Assembly (NCBI RefSeq): GCF_045062745.1 | Contig: NZ_JBJGED010000011.1 | Coordinates: 124,001 to 188,000, forward strand | Reading direction: 5' to 3' | Source of the DNA: Paenibacillus_AA sp045062745 | GTDB lineage: Bacteria > Bacillota > Bacilli > Paenibacillales > NBRC-103111 | DNA: 64,000 nucleotides | Shown: in pieces, positions 7,855 to 16,375 of the stretch | How the letters are laid out: every line of letters begins with the position of its first letter | How positions within the stretch are numbered: the stretch's first letter is position 1 | Notes under the pieces: generated by a model | What the model saw: the letters and a program-made list of their open reading frames with translations, nothing else | Told to the model about the DNA's origin: nothing | Databases searched by the model: none | Made by a program: the position numbers and the translations under genes

Positions 7855-10194
7855 TCAAACGGCCAGGATGCCAAAGTCGCGCATCGCCTGCTTCAGCCGG
7901 TTCATCTCGGCCTCCAGCTGTTCCAGAGATAGCCCCGTCGTATCCCCGATCGCCGGAAGACGGCCGACTTGACCGAACGGTTGGTATACGGGAGCGGAAT
8001 AGGTGACCGGACTCGCCGTTGCGACGTCCGCCGACAATGCGGCGTTCACGCGCAGTTCCGTCCCGGAGATGCGATTGATGCGGCGCACTTGGCCGCCCGT
8101 CTGGATGCGGATCCACTGCCCGACCTTTAGCCGAGAGGCGTCATTCACCGTGACCTTCGTGGAGCCGACTGCCCCCGTCGCGGTCACCCCGGTTAACGTC
8201 CCGATCGTACCGCCTCCCGTCACCTTATAGCCGATCGGCGTCTTGCCCGGTACGACGCTGCCGCCGGTCACGAGGACGACCGTCCCGGACTGATAGGTCG
8301 TGCCCGCTTCCACCGCTGGATCGTCGAGGAACCGGTCGGAGAATTTGACGAATTTCTCCGCCGCATCGGTCCGGACTGTGCTGCTCAAGTCAAGCCATAG
8401 TCCACCTTGCTTCGAGGTAATAAGGTTATCCATGACTTCCACATCGGTGAAAGACCCGTCCGCATTGTTCAGCCGGATGGAGTACAAGCCTCGGGCCGTA
8501 TCGTACGTATCCGTAATCATATTACCGGCGATCTTCGCTCCGCTTACGGTCGACCTCAGCAGGATGGCGGCCTTGTACGCTTCGTTGGCCGCCGGGTAAT
8601 GGGCGGCGTTCACGATCACGTTGCCCGTGATCTGAATATTCGCCATCGTGCCGATCTTGCGTGTGTTGCCGATATGAATCGCCGTAATGGGTGCATTCTT
8701 GATTACATTGTTGCTAATGACGACGTTCTTCACGTCGGTCTCCCGCACGAAGCCGATGCCGTAGCAGAACCCTTCGAGCAAGTTGGACCGCTTCACGAAC
8801 TCTTCTTCACACTGGATCGTGTTGCCGGTAATCGTGATGTTCTCGAACGACCCGGTGAAATCGGCGGGCAGCACGCCGGGGAAGGCACCGATCCCGACCA
8901 TCATCGTACGCTGCGCCTGGGCGTTGTTCAGGCTGATCGTATTGCCGGTCACGGTGACGTTCTTCAGCGCATATTGCTTGTAGGGCCAGAACTGGATCGC
9001 GTGCACGGCGTTCGTGAACGTGTTGCCGGTCACGGTGATGTCGGCATGCTCGCCACTCGTCTCGCTGGACTGAATGTGAACGCCCGTCACGTAGCCGTCT
9101 GAGACGTTGCCCGAGACGACGCTTTTGCCGGTGTGCGTCTCGATCGCGCCCATAGCCTTCTGGCCCGGCGCGGCGTAGAAGCGGTTGTTCGTCACCGTAT
9201 GGTACTGCCCGTTCATGTAAACGGCCGAATTGTCGTAACCGTCGACTCCGTTCGTATGGACGAAGTTGAATGTGCAGCTGCGCACCGCCGCATGGCTCGA
9301 CGTCGGATTGTTCATGACAATCGTGTTCCAGCCGCAGATCGGGTCGAACTGGCAATTCTCCACGACAATGTGCTCGTAATCGAACAGGCTGATGCAATAT
9401 TGCGTCCAATAGTACGTGTCCGTCCGATTCGGATTGATGTTGCACGTCGTATTGCCCAGCGGGTTCTGATCGAAGCGTAAACCCCGGATCGTCACGTTTT
9501 TCACTTTCGGCCAAGTTTGGAAGTTGCCGATGATCGTCCAATAGTCCCCGGCATTGTCCTTCACCTTAATGACCGAGCTCGAGCCGACGCCTTCCAGATT
9601 GACGTTGTTCTTCGGTACGATCCGACGGGTCTGCAGCAGCGGAGAGACGAGATAAGTCCCGGCCGGGAAGAACACGGTCCCCCCTCCCAATGCGAACACC
9701 GCGTCGATCGCCGCCTGGATGATGTCCATATCGTCTTGAATCCCGTCGCCCCGCGCGCCGAACCACTTCACGCTGTACCGGTCGCCGATGACAATGCGCT
9801 TGAACCGCGCCCCGGACACGGAGACGAGGACGAGCCCTGTATTGTCGACGGATGACGTATCGGCCGGATCATACCGGAACTCCCCTTCTTGTCCGGGATC
9901 CGTGACATAGTAGAGTAATTCGGGGTCCGGGTCGGTCGCCGCCCTCAAATCCGCAATCGTCACCGGGGTGGTGTAGTCCATGGCGGCGAGCTGTTCTAGC
10001 AGTCGCTTCCCTTTCAACTTGAGCTTGCCGGGCTCGCCGCCGTATACGGCGCTCATCACCGACGCGCCGGGGCCTCCGCCCCCCGCTGCGCCCAGTGCGG
10101 CGCCTGCTCCATAGACAACCGCGGCCGCCCCGGCCATGCCGAGCGACGACAAGAGCTTTCTCCGGCTAATTTTTTTTGGCATCTCGAACATCAT
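7855..10194 (-). CDS. Tat-exported right-handed beta-helix protein (pectate-lyase/GH55-like)
   Basis: 779 residues from the ATG at 10194 (GGGAGG, 8 nt spacing). The N-terminus has a twin-arginine motif (SRRKLLSS) before a hydrophobic Ala/Gly stretch, so export in a folded state is predicted. Residues about 140-200 contain the pectate_lyase_3-type opening (WFGARGDGIQDDMDIIQAAI, GGGTVFFPAGTY). About 230-600 are parallel beta-helix coils with recurring ITVTGNTF-like turns. The C-terminus is a small beta-rich region. It is probably a polysaccharide lyase or hydrolase acting outside the cell; the substrate cannot be read from sequence. Confidence 0.85.
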   Translation of the reverse strand: MMFEMPKKISRRKLLSSLGMAGAAAVVYGAGAALGAAGGGGPGASVMSAVYGGEPGKLKLKGKRLLEQLAAMDYTTPVTIADLRAATDPDPELLYYVTDPGQEGEFRYDPADTSSVDNTGLVLVSVSGARFKRIVIGDRYSVKWFGARGDGIQDDMDIIQAAIDAVFALGGGTVFFPAGTYLVSPLLQTRRIVPKNNVNLEGVGSSSVIKVKDNAGDYWTIIGNFQTWPKVKNVTIRGLRFDQNPLGNTTCNINPNRTDTYYWTQYCISLFDYEHIVVENCQFDPICGWNTIVMNNPTSSHAAVRSCTFNFVHTNGVDGYDNSAVYMNGQYHTVTNNRFYAAPGQKAMGAIETHTGKSVVSGNVSDGYVTGVHIQSSETSGEHADITVTGNTFTNAVHAIQFWPYKQYALKNVTVTGNTISLNNAQAQRTMMVGIGAFPGVLPADFTGSFENITITGNTIQCEEEFVKRSNLLEGFCYGIGFVRETDVKNVVISNNVIKNAPITAIHIGNTRKIGTMANIQITGNVIVNAAHYPAANEAYKAAILLRSTVSGAKIAGNMITDTYDTARGLYSIRLNNADGSFTDVEVMDNLITSKQGGLWLDLSSTVRTDAAEKFVKFSDRFLDDPAVEAGTTYQSGTVVLVTGGSVVPGKTPIGYKVTGGGTIGTLTGVTATGAVGSTKVTVNDASRLKVGQWIRIQTGGQVRRINRISGTELRVNAALSADVATASPVTYSAPVYQPFGQVGRLPAIGDTTGLSLEQLEAEMNRLKQAMRDFGILAV

Positions 10195-10245
10195 CCACAC
10201 ACCCTCCCGAGGAAATCCAAGTGAATACTAATATGGAGCATCCCT

Positions 10246-10274
10246 GGGCGTATGCACCTTATGCGCATACGCCC
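10246..10274 (-). other. Intercistronic hairpin between binding-protein and beta-helix genes
   Basis: Perfect 10-bp arms (GGGCGTATGC at 10246-10255, GCATACGCCC at 10265-10274) around a 9-nt loop, with no T-run on the minus-strand exit side. It lies just after the solute-binding-protein stop. Such hairpins often stabilise the 3' end of abundant binding-protein mRNA or weaken read-through; which applies here is inferred. Confidence 0.6.
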
Positions 10275-10288
10275 CGGGTTCCGGCTGC

Positions 10289-11653
10289 TTATTTTTTTAC
10301 TTTCGTTTTGTAGAACTCATCGATCTTGGCTTGCAAATCTTTGTTCACGTGATCCATCAGTTCCTTCGGAGTGATTTTGCCCGCCATCATATCCGGGAAC
10401 AGCTTCTTGTACTCGACGTCGTAAGCGACCGGGAACTGCGGGATATACTTGGTCGCCTGGTTCGCGATGTCCATGAACACCTTCAAGTCCGGATCGCTCG
10501 CCGCTTTGTCCTTCATGAACTTCGTGTCCTTCTTCGGCGTGATCAGGCCGAGCCGGTTGTACAGCGACGCGGCGCCCTCCTCGGTGTTCGTCATCCACTT
10601 GATGAATTCCCAAGCCGCTTCCTTATCTTTGCCGCCCTTCAGAATCGCCAGGTTGCTGCCGCCGTTCCAGAGGCTCGCCTGTGGAGCCGGGACGACCGTT
10701 AAGTCCAGATCCGGCTTCGCTTTCTTGAACGCGACGAGATCGTTGGAGGTGATGACCATCATAGCTTGCTTCTCCGCAACGAACGGATGGGTGCCTTTCG
10801 GCAGAGCCGCTTTCATCTTCGCCAGCGCGTCGGCGTTCACCGTCTCCTTGTTGAAACGGACCATCCATTCGAGCGCTTCTACGATTTTCGTGTCGTTGAA
10901 ATTCGCCTTTTTCGTATCCGGGTTGTAGAACGTTTTCGGATCCGCTCCGTTCAGGTAGGACACGAAGAACAGGCCGGACAAGTTGCCGTAATAGAACAGC
11001 GGATTGTCGCCGGTCATTTCGAGCTCTCCGTTTTTCATCACCCAGAACTTTTTGAACAATTCATCCGTGTCCTTCAGGCCTTGCAGCTTCGGAATCGATT
11101 TCTCGCCATATTGGTTCATGATCTTGTTGTTATAGACGAGCGCGTAGGTCGGGTTCAGGTACATCGGGATGCCGTACTGGCCGCCTTCGAACCTCGGGAT
11201 TTCCCAGACGGTCGGGTTGAACTGCTCCGCCTTGAAGTCCGGCTCCTTTTTCATATAAGGCGTCAAATCTTCCATCAGGCCGTCCATGATATAGTTCACT
11301 TCGAGCCGGTTGAAAGTCGCGATCGTCGGCACATTGCCGGCTGCGATCATCGGATCGAGGGGGCCGAGCTGGATGTTGACCTTGATGTTCGGATACGTCT
11401 TGTTGAAGTCCGCGATCATGTTCTTAATCTCGGCTTCCGGCCATACCGTAACGGTGTACTGCCACAGAATCTCGCCCTTGATCGAGGCCGGATCGACTTT
11501 TTTGGCCGTTTCGGCCGGCTTGCCGCTCGGCTGCGGAGTGGCGCTTCCCTCGCCGCCGGTATCCGAGCCGCCGCATGCGCTTACAAGTAGAGCCAGCAGA
11601 AGGACGCTGACGAGACTCCAGATTGAGCTTTTACGCGCTACATTGTTCAACAT
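10289..11653 (-). CDS. Extracellular sugar-binding lipoprotein of a CUT1 ABC importer
   Basis: 454 residues. The start is placed at the ATG at 11653 because the AAAGGAG site is 7 nt upstream of it; the in-frame ATG at 11659 would sit 1 nt from the site. The signal peptide ends in a lipobox (LLVSAC|GG), so the mature protein is a lipoprotein. Family-1 binding-protein features include IATFNRLEVNYIMDGLMEDLTPY and WEFIKWMTNTEEGAASLYNRLG. It is the first gene of the operon. The operon has a second, much larger binding protein, so two ligand-capture proteins may serve one transporter. Confidence 0.92.
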   Translation of the reverse strand: MLNNVARKSSIWSLVSVLLLALLVSACGGSDTGGEGSATPQPSGKPAETAKKVDPASIKGEILWQYTVTVWPEAEIKNMIADFNKTYPNIKVNIQLGPLDPMIAAGNVPTIATFNRLEVNYIMDGLMEDLTPYMKKEPDFKAEQFNPTVWEIPRFEGGQYGIPMYLNPTYALVYNNKIMNQYGEKSIPKLQGLKDTDELFKKFWVMKNGELEMTGDNPLFYYGNLSGLFFVSYLNGADPKTFYNPDTKKANFNDTKIVEALEWMVRFNKETVNADALAKMKAALPKGTHPFVAEKQAMMVITSNDLVAFKKAKPDLDLTVVPAPQASLWNGGSNLAILKGGKDKEAAWEFIKWMTNTEEGAASLYNRLGLITPKKDTKFMKDKAASDPDLKVFMDIANQATKYIPQFPVAYDVEYKKLFPDMMAGKITPKELMDHVNKDLQAKIDEFYKTKVKK

Positions 11654-11786
11654 GTTCATACTCCTTTGAGAGAAAATGAGATGGTCTTGCCCCCGCTAAT
11701 GCATCCCTGTTAACTTAACTTCCCGGCTTGCAGCTTCTTTGCCGTCTAGTTGCCTCACCTCCATCCACCGTTAGGCGAATGATTTT

Positions 11787-11802
11787 TGATACCGCTATCA
11801 TA
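11787..11802 (-). promoter_or_regulatory. Probable uptake-operon promoter -10 box overlapped by a cre/LacI-type operator
   Basis: On the minus strand TATGAT (11797-11802) is a plausible -10 box. It overlaps a 14-bp palindrome (11787-11800, TGATAGCGGTATCA) that differs at one position from the catabolite-repression consensus TGWAANCGNTNWCA. The -35 is unclear. A second pair of CCGCTA/TAGCGG arms surrounds the -10. Glucose repression or a LacI-family repressor is an inference from the site alone. The rest of 11660-11934 shows no gene. Confidence 0.5.
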
Positions 11803-11934
11803 ACTTGGTTTCTAGCGGAAAGCTTTGTAGGATCGCTCGCACTTTTTGCATTCCCCTTTATACTTTCGTTCGGATTTTTTGTACTGCATGTTGGGGGCCA
11901 GTAGCTCGATTAGGAGGGGTTGGCATCTCCGCGC

Positions 11935-11970
11935 AAAAAAGACCTGCAGGAGAGAAACTCCCGCAGGTCT
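11935..11970 (-). terminator. Intrinsic terminator of topB
   Basis: Stem AGACCTGC/GCAGGTCT extended by GGAG/CTCC, followed on the minus strand by T6. It lies 18 nt past the topB stop. Confidence 0.9.
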
Positions 11971-11987
11971 CGATCACCGATCCGTAT

Positions 11988-14192
11988 TTACTTCCCACCG
12001 TTCTTCTCCATCGCGGCCTTAAGCGCATCCGCCAGGCTCGAGCCGAACGACTCGTTGTCGCTGTACTGCTGCGCCAGCTTCGCCTGCTGCTTGCGCTGGA
12101 CGCGAGGCGAACCGTTCTGCTCCTCCAGCATCTCGATCACGTTGCACGGCCGGCATTGCGCGTACTTGCCCGCCTTGCCCATGTGCACCTCCATCCGCTT
12201 GTGACACTGCGGACACCGCTTGAACGTCAGCGCCGGCTCGGCCGCCCGGTGGTAGCGGCACTCGCGGTTCGAGCAGACGAGCAGCTTGCCGCGCTTGCCC
12301 TTCCGCTCCATGAGTGCGGTGCCGCACTCCGGGCACTTGCTGTGCGTAAGGTTGTGCGGCTTGTATTCCTGCTCGCTCGCCTTTACTTCTCGGACAAGTC
12401 GGACCGTCTGCTTGCGGATGTCGTCCATGAAGGCCGCGGCGTTGCCCTGGCCGCGGGCGATACGCTCGAGCTCCTGCTCCCAGCGCGCGGTCAAATCCGG
12501 CGAGCGCAGGTCATCGGCGACGAGCTCGATCAGCTGTTTGCCTTTGCCGGTCGGCGTCAGGCGGTTCAGCTTGCGCTCGACCGTGTCCGTCTGCAGCAGC
12601 TTCTCGATAATGTCCGCCCGCGTTGCGGGCGTGCCGAGATGATGCTGCTCCATCCGGGTGAGCAGCGCCGCCTCGGTGTAGCGTCCCGGCGGCTGCGTCC
12701 GGTGGTTCGCTACGCCCGCCGCCCTCATCGCCAGCGGCTGGCCCTTCGTCAGCTCCGGCAGCCGCTGGCTGACGGCCGCCCGGTTCTCCCCGGCGTCCGA
12801 TCCGCTGACGGGCGACGCCCCGCCGCCTCCAGCCGCGACTGGGTCGTCGTCCTCGTCGGCGTCCGATTCCGCCGCGCCCCCGACGCCGCCATACGCCTCC
12901 CGCCAGCCGCTGTCCTTCGGAACGACGCCCTTGGCGTACAGCCGCTCGCCGGCGGCTTCGATCACGACGCTCGTCTCCGCGTAGCGGTACGGCGGGTAGA
13001 ACAGCGCGATGAAGCGGCGCACGATCAAATCGTACAACCTCCGCTCCTCGGGGCTCAGCGCGGACAAGTTCACATACTGCTCTGTCGGGATGATCGCATG
13101 GTGATCGGTCACCTTGCTGTCATCGACGAACCGTTTCGTCACGGCGAGCGGCCGTCGCAAGAGCGGCGCTATAAGCGCGGCGTACGGACCGATCGCGATC
13201 GCGTCGAGCCGGCTCTTGAACGTCGGGGCCATGTCCGACGTCAAGTAGCGCGAGTCCGTCCGCGGATATGTGACGAGCTTGTGCTGCTCGTACAGGCGCT
13301 GCAGGACGGACGACGTTTGCTTCGCCGAGAAGCCGAGCTTCTTGTTCGCGTCGCGCTGCAGCTCGGTCAAGTCGTAGGCGAGCGGCTGCGGCTCCTGCTT
13401 CTCGGTCATCCGGACCGACTCTACCGTCGCCTTCGCCCGGCCCAGCTTGACCGCGAGCGCCTCCGCCTCCGGCTCGTCGAACAACCGGCCGTCATGCTGC
13501 TCGCTGCGGCGCCACTTCGCCCGGAACGACCCGAAATCGGCCGTTACGGTCCAGAACGGCACGGAGCGGAACTCGGCGATCTCCCGCTCCCGCTCCATCA
13601 GCATGGCGAGGGTCGGGGTCTGCACCCGACCGGCGGCGAGCTGGGCGCCGTACTTGCTTGTCAGCGCCCGCGTCACGTTCAGGCCGATCAGCCAATCCGC
13701 CTCCGCCCGGCACACGGCCGAAGCGTACAAGCCGTTATACTCGTTGCCCGGCTTCAGCCGCTGGAATCCTTCGCGGATCGCCTTGTCCGTCTGCGACGAG
13801 ATCCACAGCCGCTGGAACGGTTTCCGCCAGTGCACCTGGTCCATGATCCAACGCGCGACTAATTCACCCTCCCGGCCCGCATCGGTGGCGACGATAAGGT
13901 CGCCAATATCGCCGCGCTTGCACAGCTGCGCGATCGCCTTGAACTGATGCGACGTTTCCCGCATCACCTTCAGCGTCATTTTAGCCGGCAAGATCGGTAA
14001 ATCCTCCATGTTCCACGTCTTGTACTTCGCGTCGTAGTCCTCCGGTTCCGCTAATGTAACCAAATGGCCGAGCGCCCACGTCACGACATAGCGCGATCCT
14101 TCATAGTAGCTTTTCTGCCGGTCGCCGCAGCCCAGTACACGGGCGATTTCTTTGGCCACGCTCGGTTTTTCCGCCAATACCAACGATTTCAT
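11988..14192 (-). CDS. topB: DNA topoisomerase III
   Basis: 734 residues from the ATG at 14192 (GGAGGGA, 8 nt spacing). Type IA topoisomerase that passes single strands and decatenates DNA in the cytoplasm. It has the N-terminal TOPRIM start (KSLVLAEKPSVAKEIARVLG), DAGREGELVARWI with the acidic metal site, and the active-site region VTYPRTDSRYLTSDM carrying the catalytic Tyr. Two Cys4 zinc ribbons lie near the C-terminus (CPECGTAL...CSNREC, CPQCHKRM...CRPC). An acidic/glycine insertion at about 445-480 (ESDADEDDD, GGGG) looks like a flexible linker. Confidence 0.96.
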   Translation of the reverse strand: MKSLVLAEKPSVAKEIARVLGCGDRQKSYYEGSRYVVTWALGHLVTLAEPEDYDAKYKTWNMEDLPILPAKMTLKVMRETSHQFKAIAQLCKRGDIGDLIVATDAGREGELVARWIMDQVHWRKPFQRLWISSQTDKAIREGFQRLKPGNEYNGLYASAVCRAEADWLIGLNVTRALTSKYGAQLAAGRVQTPTLAMLMEREREIAEFRSVPFWTVTADFGSFRAKWRRSEQHDGRLFDEPEAEALAVKLGRAKATVESVRMTEKQEPQPLAYDLTELQRDANKKLGFSAKQTSSVLQRLYEQHKLVTYPRTDSRYLTSDMAPTFKSRLDAIAIGPYAALIAPLLRRPLAVTKRFVDDSKVTDHHAIIPTEQYVNLSALSPEERRLYDLIVRRFIALFYPPYRYAETSVVIEAAGERLYAKGVVPKDSGWREAYGGVGGAAESDADEDDDPVAAGGGGASPVSGSDAGENRAAVSQRLPELTKGQPLAMRAAGVANHRTQPPGRYTEAALLTRMEQHHLGTPATRADIIEKLLQTDTVERKLNRLTPTGKGKQLIELVADDLRSPDLTARWEQELERIARGQGNAAAFMDDIRKQTVRLVREVKASEQEYKPHNLTHSKCPECGTALMERKGKRGKLLVCSNRECRYHRAAEPALTFKRCPQCHKRMEVHMGKAGKYAQCRPCNVIEMLEEQNGSPRVQRKQQAKLAQQYSDNESFGSSLADALKAAMEKNGGK

Positions 14193-14216
14193 CTCGAATT
14201 CCCTCCTGAATGCAAA

Positions 14217-14253
14217 CGAACCACGGAAGCCCATAAATGCCTCCATGGTTCGT
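14217..14253 (-). other. Hairpin between the 62-residue gene and topB
   Basis: Ten-bp arms (CGAACCACGG / CCATGGTTCG, one G-U wobble on the minus-strand RNA) around 17 nt, followed by TTTGC rather than a full T-run. It lies just before the topB ribosome site, so it could be a weak terminator for the small gene or a leader structure. Confidence 0.5.
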
Positions 14254-14270
14254 GTTGTTCATGCTTCCGG

Positions 14271-14459
14271 TTACACGCGAATATCCATAAACGCCGATAA
14301 CCCCGATGGCTGCTGCGCCTGCTTGATGTTTTTGGCCGGGTCGCTCATCACTTCGTTGATCGCTTGCTTGACCACTTGCTCGGCCTTGCTCTTCCCGGTC
14401 TCGATCGCCTTCACGACACAGCCCGGAACTTGCGTGCCGCCCCCAATGTTGAAGCTCAA
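14271..14459 (-). CDS. Small uncharacterised protein (62 residues)
   Basis: TTG start at 14459 behind an excellent ribosome site (AGGAGGG, 7 nt). The product begins SFNIGGGTQVPGC, has a mixed-charge helix in the middle (KSKAEQVVKQAINEVM), and ends AFMDIRV. There is no membrane segment or signal peptide and one Cys. It lies 50 nt after the MFS gene on the same strand and before topB. I do not recognise the family. The strong ribosome site and undisturbed frame are the evidence that it is real. Confidence 0.6.
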   Translation of the reverse strand: MSFNIGGGTQVPGCVVKAIETGKSKAEQVVKQAINEVMSDPAKNIKQAQQPSGLSAFMDIRV

Positions 14460-14509
14460 GAAAACACCCTCCTATCTCGAATCACCTAGTTATTCCCATG
14501 ATACCCGAT

Positions 14510-15910
14510 CTAGCTTTCTCCTTCAATAGAGACATTTCGGGAAGGGCGAATCCAGAACGAGGAGGCCAGCGCGACGAGCGACATGATAAACCCGTACATA
14601 AATACATGATGGATGCCGTTCATAAATGACGGCGCCTTCGTCAGCAGCGCCCCCATGATCGTCGTGCCGACGGCGGTCCCGATATTGCGGGCGAAAAACT
14701 GCAGCGACGTCGAAATCCCTTTCTGCTGCGGGCCAACGAGCTGCTGCGCTCCGATCGTAGTAACCGTTACGAGCAGTCCGAACGCCATCCCCTCCAGGAA
14801 CATCAGGCCGAATAGCTCCCAGAACCCGCTTCGCTCATCGAGGAATAGGAAGAAGCCCAATCCGCAAAGCACCAAAATCCCATTCCCGGCGATGAGCAGA
14901 GGCCGATACCCGAACTTGATGACCCAGCGGCCGGACGGAACCGCCACGAGCAGCCAAGCCGTCGCTTCGCCGAGCAGAGCCAGCCCGCTCATGAAGATCG
15001 AATAGCCCTGCTCCTGCAAGAACAGCGGTACATAGTTGGCTGTGCCGAACAAGGCGGCGGTCGCCAGCACCGAGTTCGCGATCATCCACGCGATGCCGCG
15101 ATTGCGGAAGATTGTGAACGGAATGATCGGCGATACGTGCCGCCGCTCCACGAAGCCGAAGGCGGCGAGCAGCAGGACGCCTCCCGACGCGTAGATCCAA
15201 TAATCCTCGGTGACGACGGTCAAAAGCAGGAACAGCACGACCCCGCCCGCAAACAGCAAGCCCCCCGCATAGTCGATCGGCGCTTTTTTGGGGACGTACA
15301 CTTCGCGGTACGGCATTAGGAGGGCGACTGACAACAGGCATAGAGGGATATTGACGTAGAATATCCATCTCCAGCTGGCGACTTCCACGAAGAACGCCCC
15401 GAGCAGCGGAGCTAGGACCGCCGACAATCCCCACATGCCGGAGAAAAACGCTTGGATCGCGCCCCGCTTGCTGACCGGGAATAAGTCGCCGGCGATGATT
15501 GCAGGGAACGGAATGAGAATGCCGGCGCCGCAGCCCTGGATCGCGCGGAACAGGACGAGCTGCACCATCGATTGCGACGTTCCGCACAATAGGGAGCCGA
15601 GCAGGAAGATGAGGATGCCGGCGGCGAACACTTTTTTGCGCCCGTAAAGGTCGGACAGCCGCCCCGCGATCGGAGTCAAGGCGGTCGAAGCGATCATGTA
15701 GGATACGAAGGTCCACGCATATAGGGAGAATCCGCCCAAATCTTCCACAATGTGCGGAATCGTCGTATTCGTAATCGTAGAATCCAGGGACGAGACCAAC
15801 ACCGCGAGCACGATGCTGATCATGACCGGCCATTTGCCTTTCACCGGTTGTGTCGAAGCGGTTGTTGCATTGTTGGAACCTGGCGAACTAGCTTGAGTCG
15901 TTGCGGTCAT
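14510..15910 (-). CDS. MFS drug exporter, DHA2/EmrB-QacA family
   Basis: 466 residues with about 12-14 membrane helices after a low-complexity Ser/Thr/Asn N-terminus. Hallmarks: VLVSSLDSTITNTTIPHI (motif D1), GRLSDLYGRKKVF (motif A), and LFRAIQGCGAGILIPFPAIIAGDLFP with GMWGLSAVLAPLLG (motif C area). It is a proton-driven efflux pump in the membrane; the substrate is not predictable. No adjacent TetR/MarR regulator is present. The ATG at 15910 follows AGAGGTG. Confidence 0.92.
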   Translation of the reverse strand: MTATTQASSPGSNNATTASTQPVKGKWPVMISIVLAVLVSSLDSTITNTTIPHIVEDLGGFSLYAWTFVSYMIASTALTPIAGRLSDLYGRKKVFAAGILIFLLGSLLCGTSQSMVQLVLFRAIQGCGAGILIPFPAIIAGDLFPVSKRGAIQAFFSGMWGLSAVLAPLLGAFFVEVASWRWIFYVNIPLCLLSVALLMPYREVYVPKKAPIDYAGGLLFAGGVVLFLLLTVVTEDYWIYASGGVLLLAAFGFVERRHVSPIIPFTIFRNRGIAWMIANSVLATAALFGTANYVPLFLQEQGYSIFMSGLALLGEATAWLLVAVPSGRWVIKFGYRPLLIAGNGILVLCGLGFFLFLDERSGFWELFGLMFLEGMAFGLLVTVTTIGAQQLVGPQQKGISTSLQFFARNIGTAVGTTIMGALLTKAPSFMNGIHHVFMYGFIMSLVALASSFWIRPSRNVSIEGES

Positions 15911-15948
15911 ACTTCACCTCTTGTAAGGCTTGGGATGAAATAATTATT

Positions 15949-16347
15949 TTATGAAATCCGGTCAAACTCGCCGTACTTCGCGATTTTGTCCAGCATCTCC
16001 TCCGCGATCGGCAGCACGAACTCCATCTTGCCGATCTCGAACAGCCCGCTCCTGCTGTGCATCGTCGCCTTCGCCGCGTACAACCGGTAGGAGCCCGTGT
16101 CCCCGTTCAGCCGGGCGATCTCGCGCGAGCCTTCCGCGTTGTTGCTCACGAACCGGACCGATTTGCCGCTTAGCGACTCGTATGGATATATGCTCACAAT
16201 GTCCGGCAGCATCACGTAGTACGTCATATGCGGGCGCTGAATGACCAGTTCGCGCGTCGACACCGTCAGGCCGAGATCCTGCTTTTTGTGGTACATCATC
16301 AGAATGCCTTCCAATGAACGGATTTGGATAAAATCCGACGAGTTCAT
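15949..16347 (-). CDS. Uncharacterised 132-residue soluble protein
   Basis: ATG at 16347 with GAGGTGAG about 8 nt upstream. A predicted beta-rich cytosolic protein with no signal peptide, membrane helix or catalytic motif. The recurrent pattern (LGLTVSTRELVIQRPHMTYYVMLPDIVSIYPY, then KSVRFVSNN) resembles a small beta-barrel or PH-like fold, but this is only an impression. It starts 28 nt after the stop of the PP2C-like phosphatase on the same strand, so the two are probably one transcript. Confidence 0.75.
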   Translation of the reverse strand: MNSSDFIQIRSLEGILMMYHKKQDLGLTVSTRELVIQRPHMTYYVMLPDIVSIYPYESLSGKSVRFVSNNAEGSREIARLNGDTGSYRLYAAKATMHSRSGLFEIGKMEFVLPIAEEMLDKIAKYGEFDRIS

Positions 16348-16375
16348 AGCCGGCTCACCTCGGATAATGGTTTCG

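Noticed and set aside
11805..13862. 685-codon plus-strand frame opposite topB
   Set aside because: Antisense shadow; spans the topB terminator and has no recognisable protein motif.
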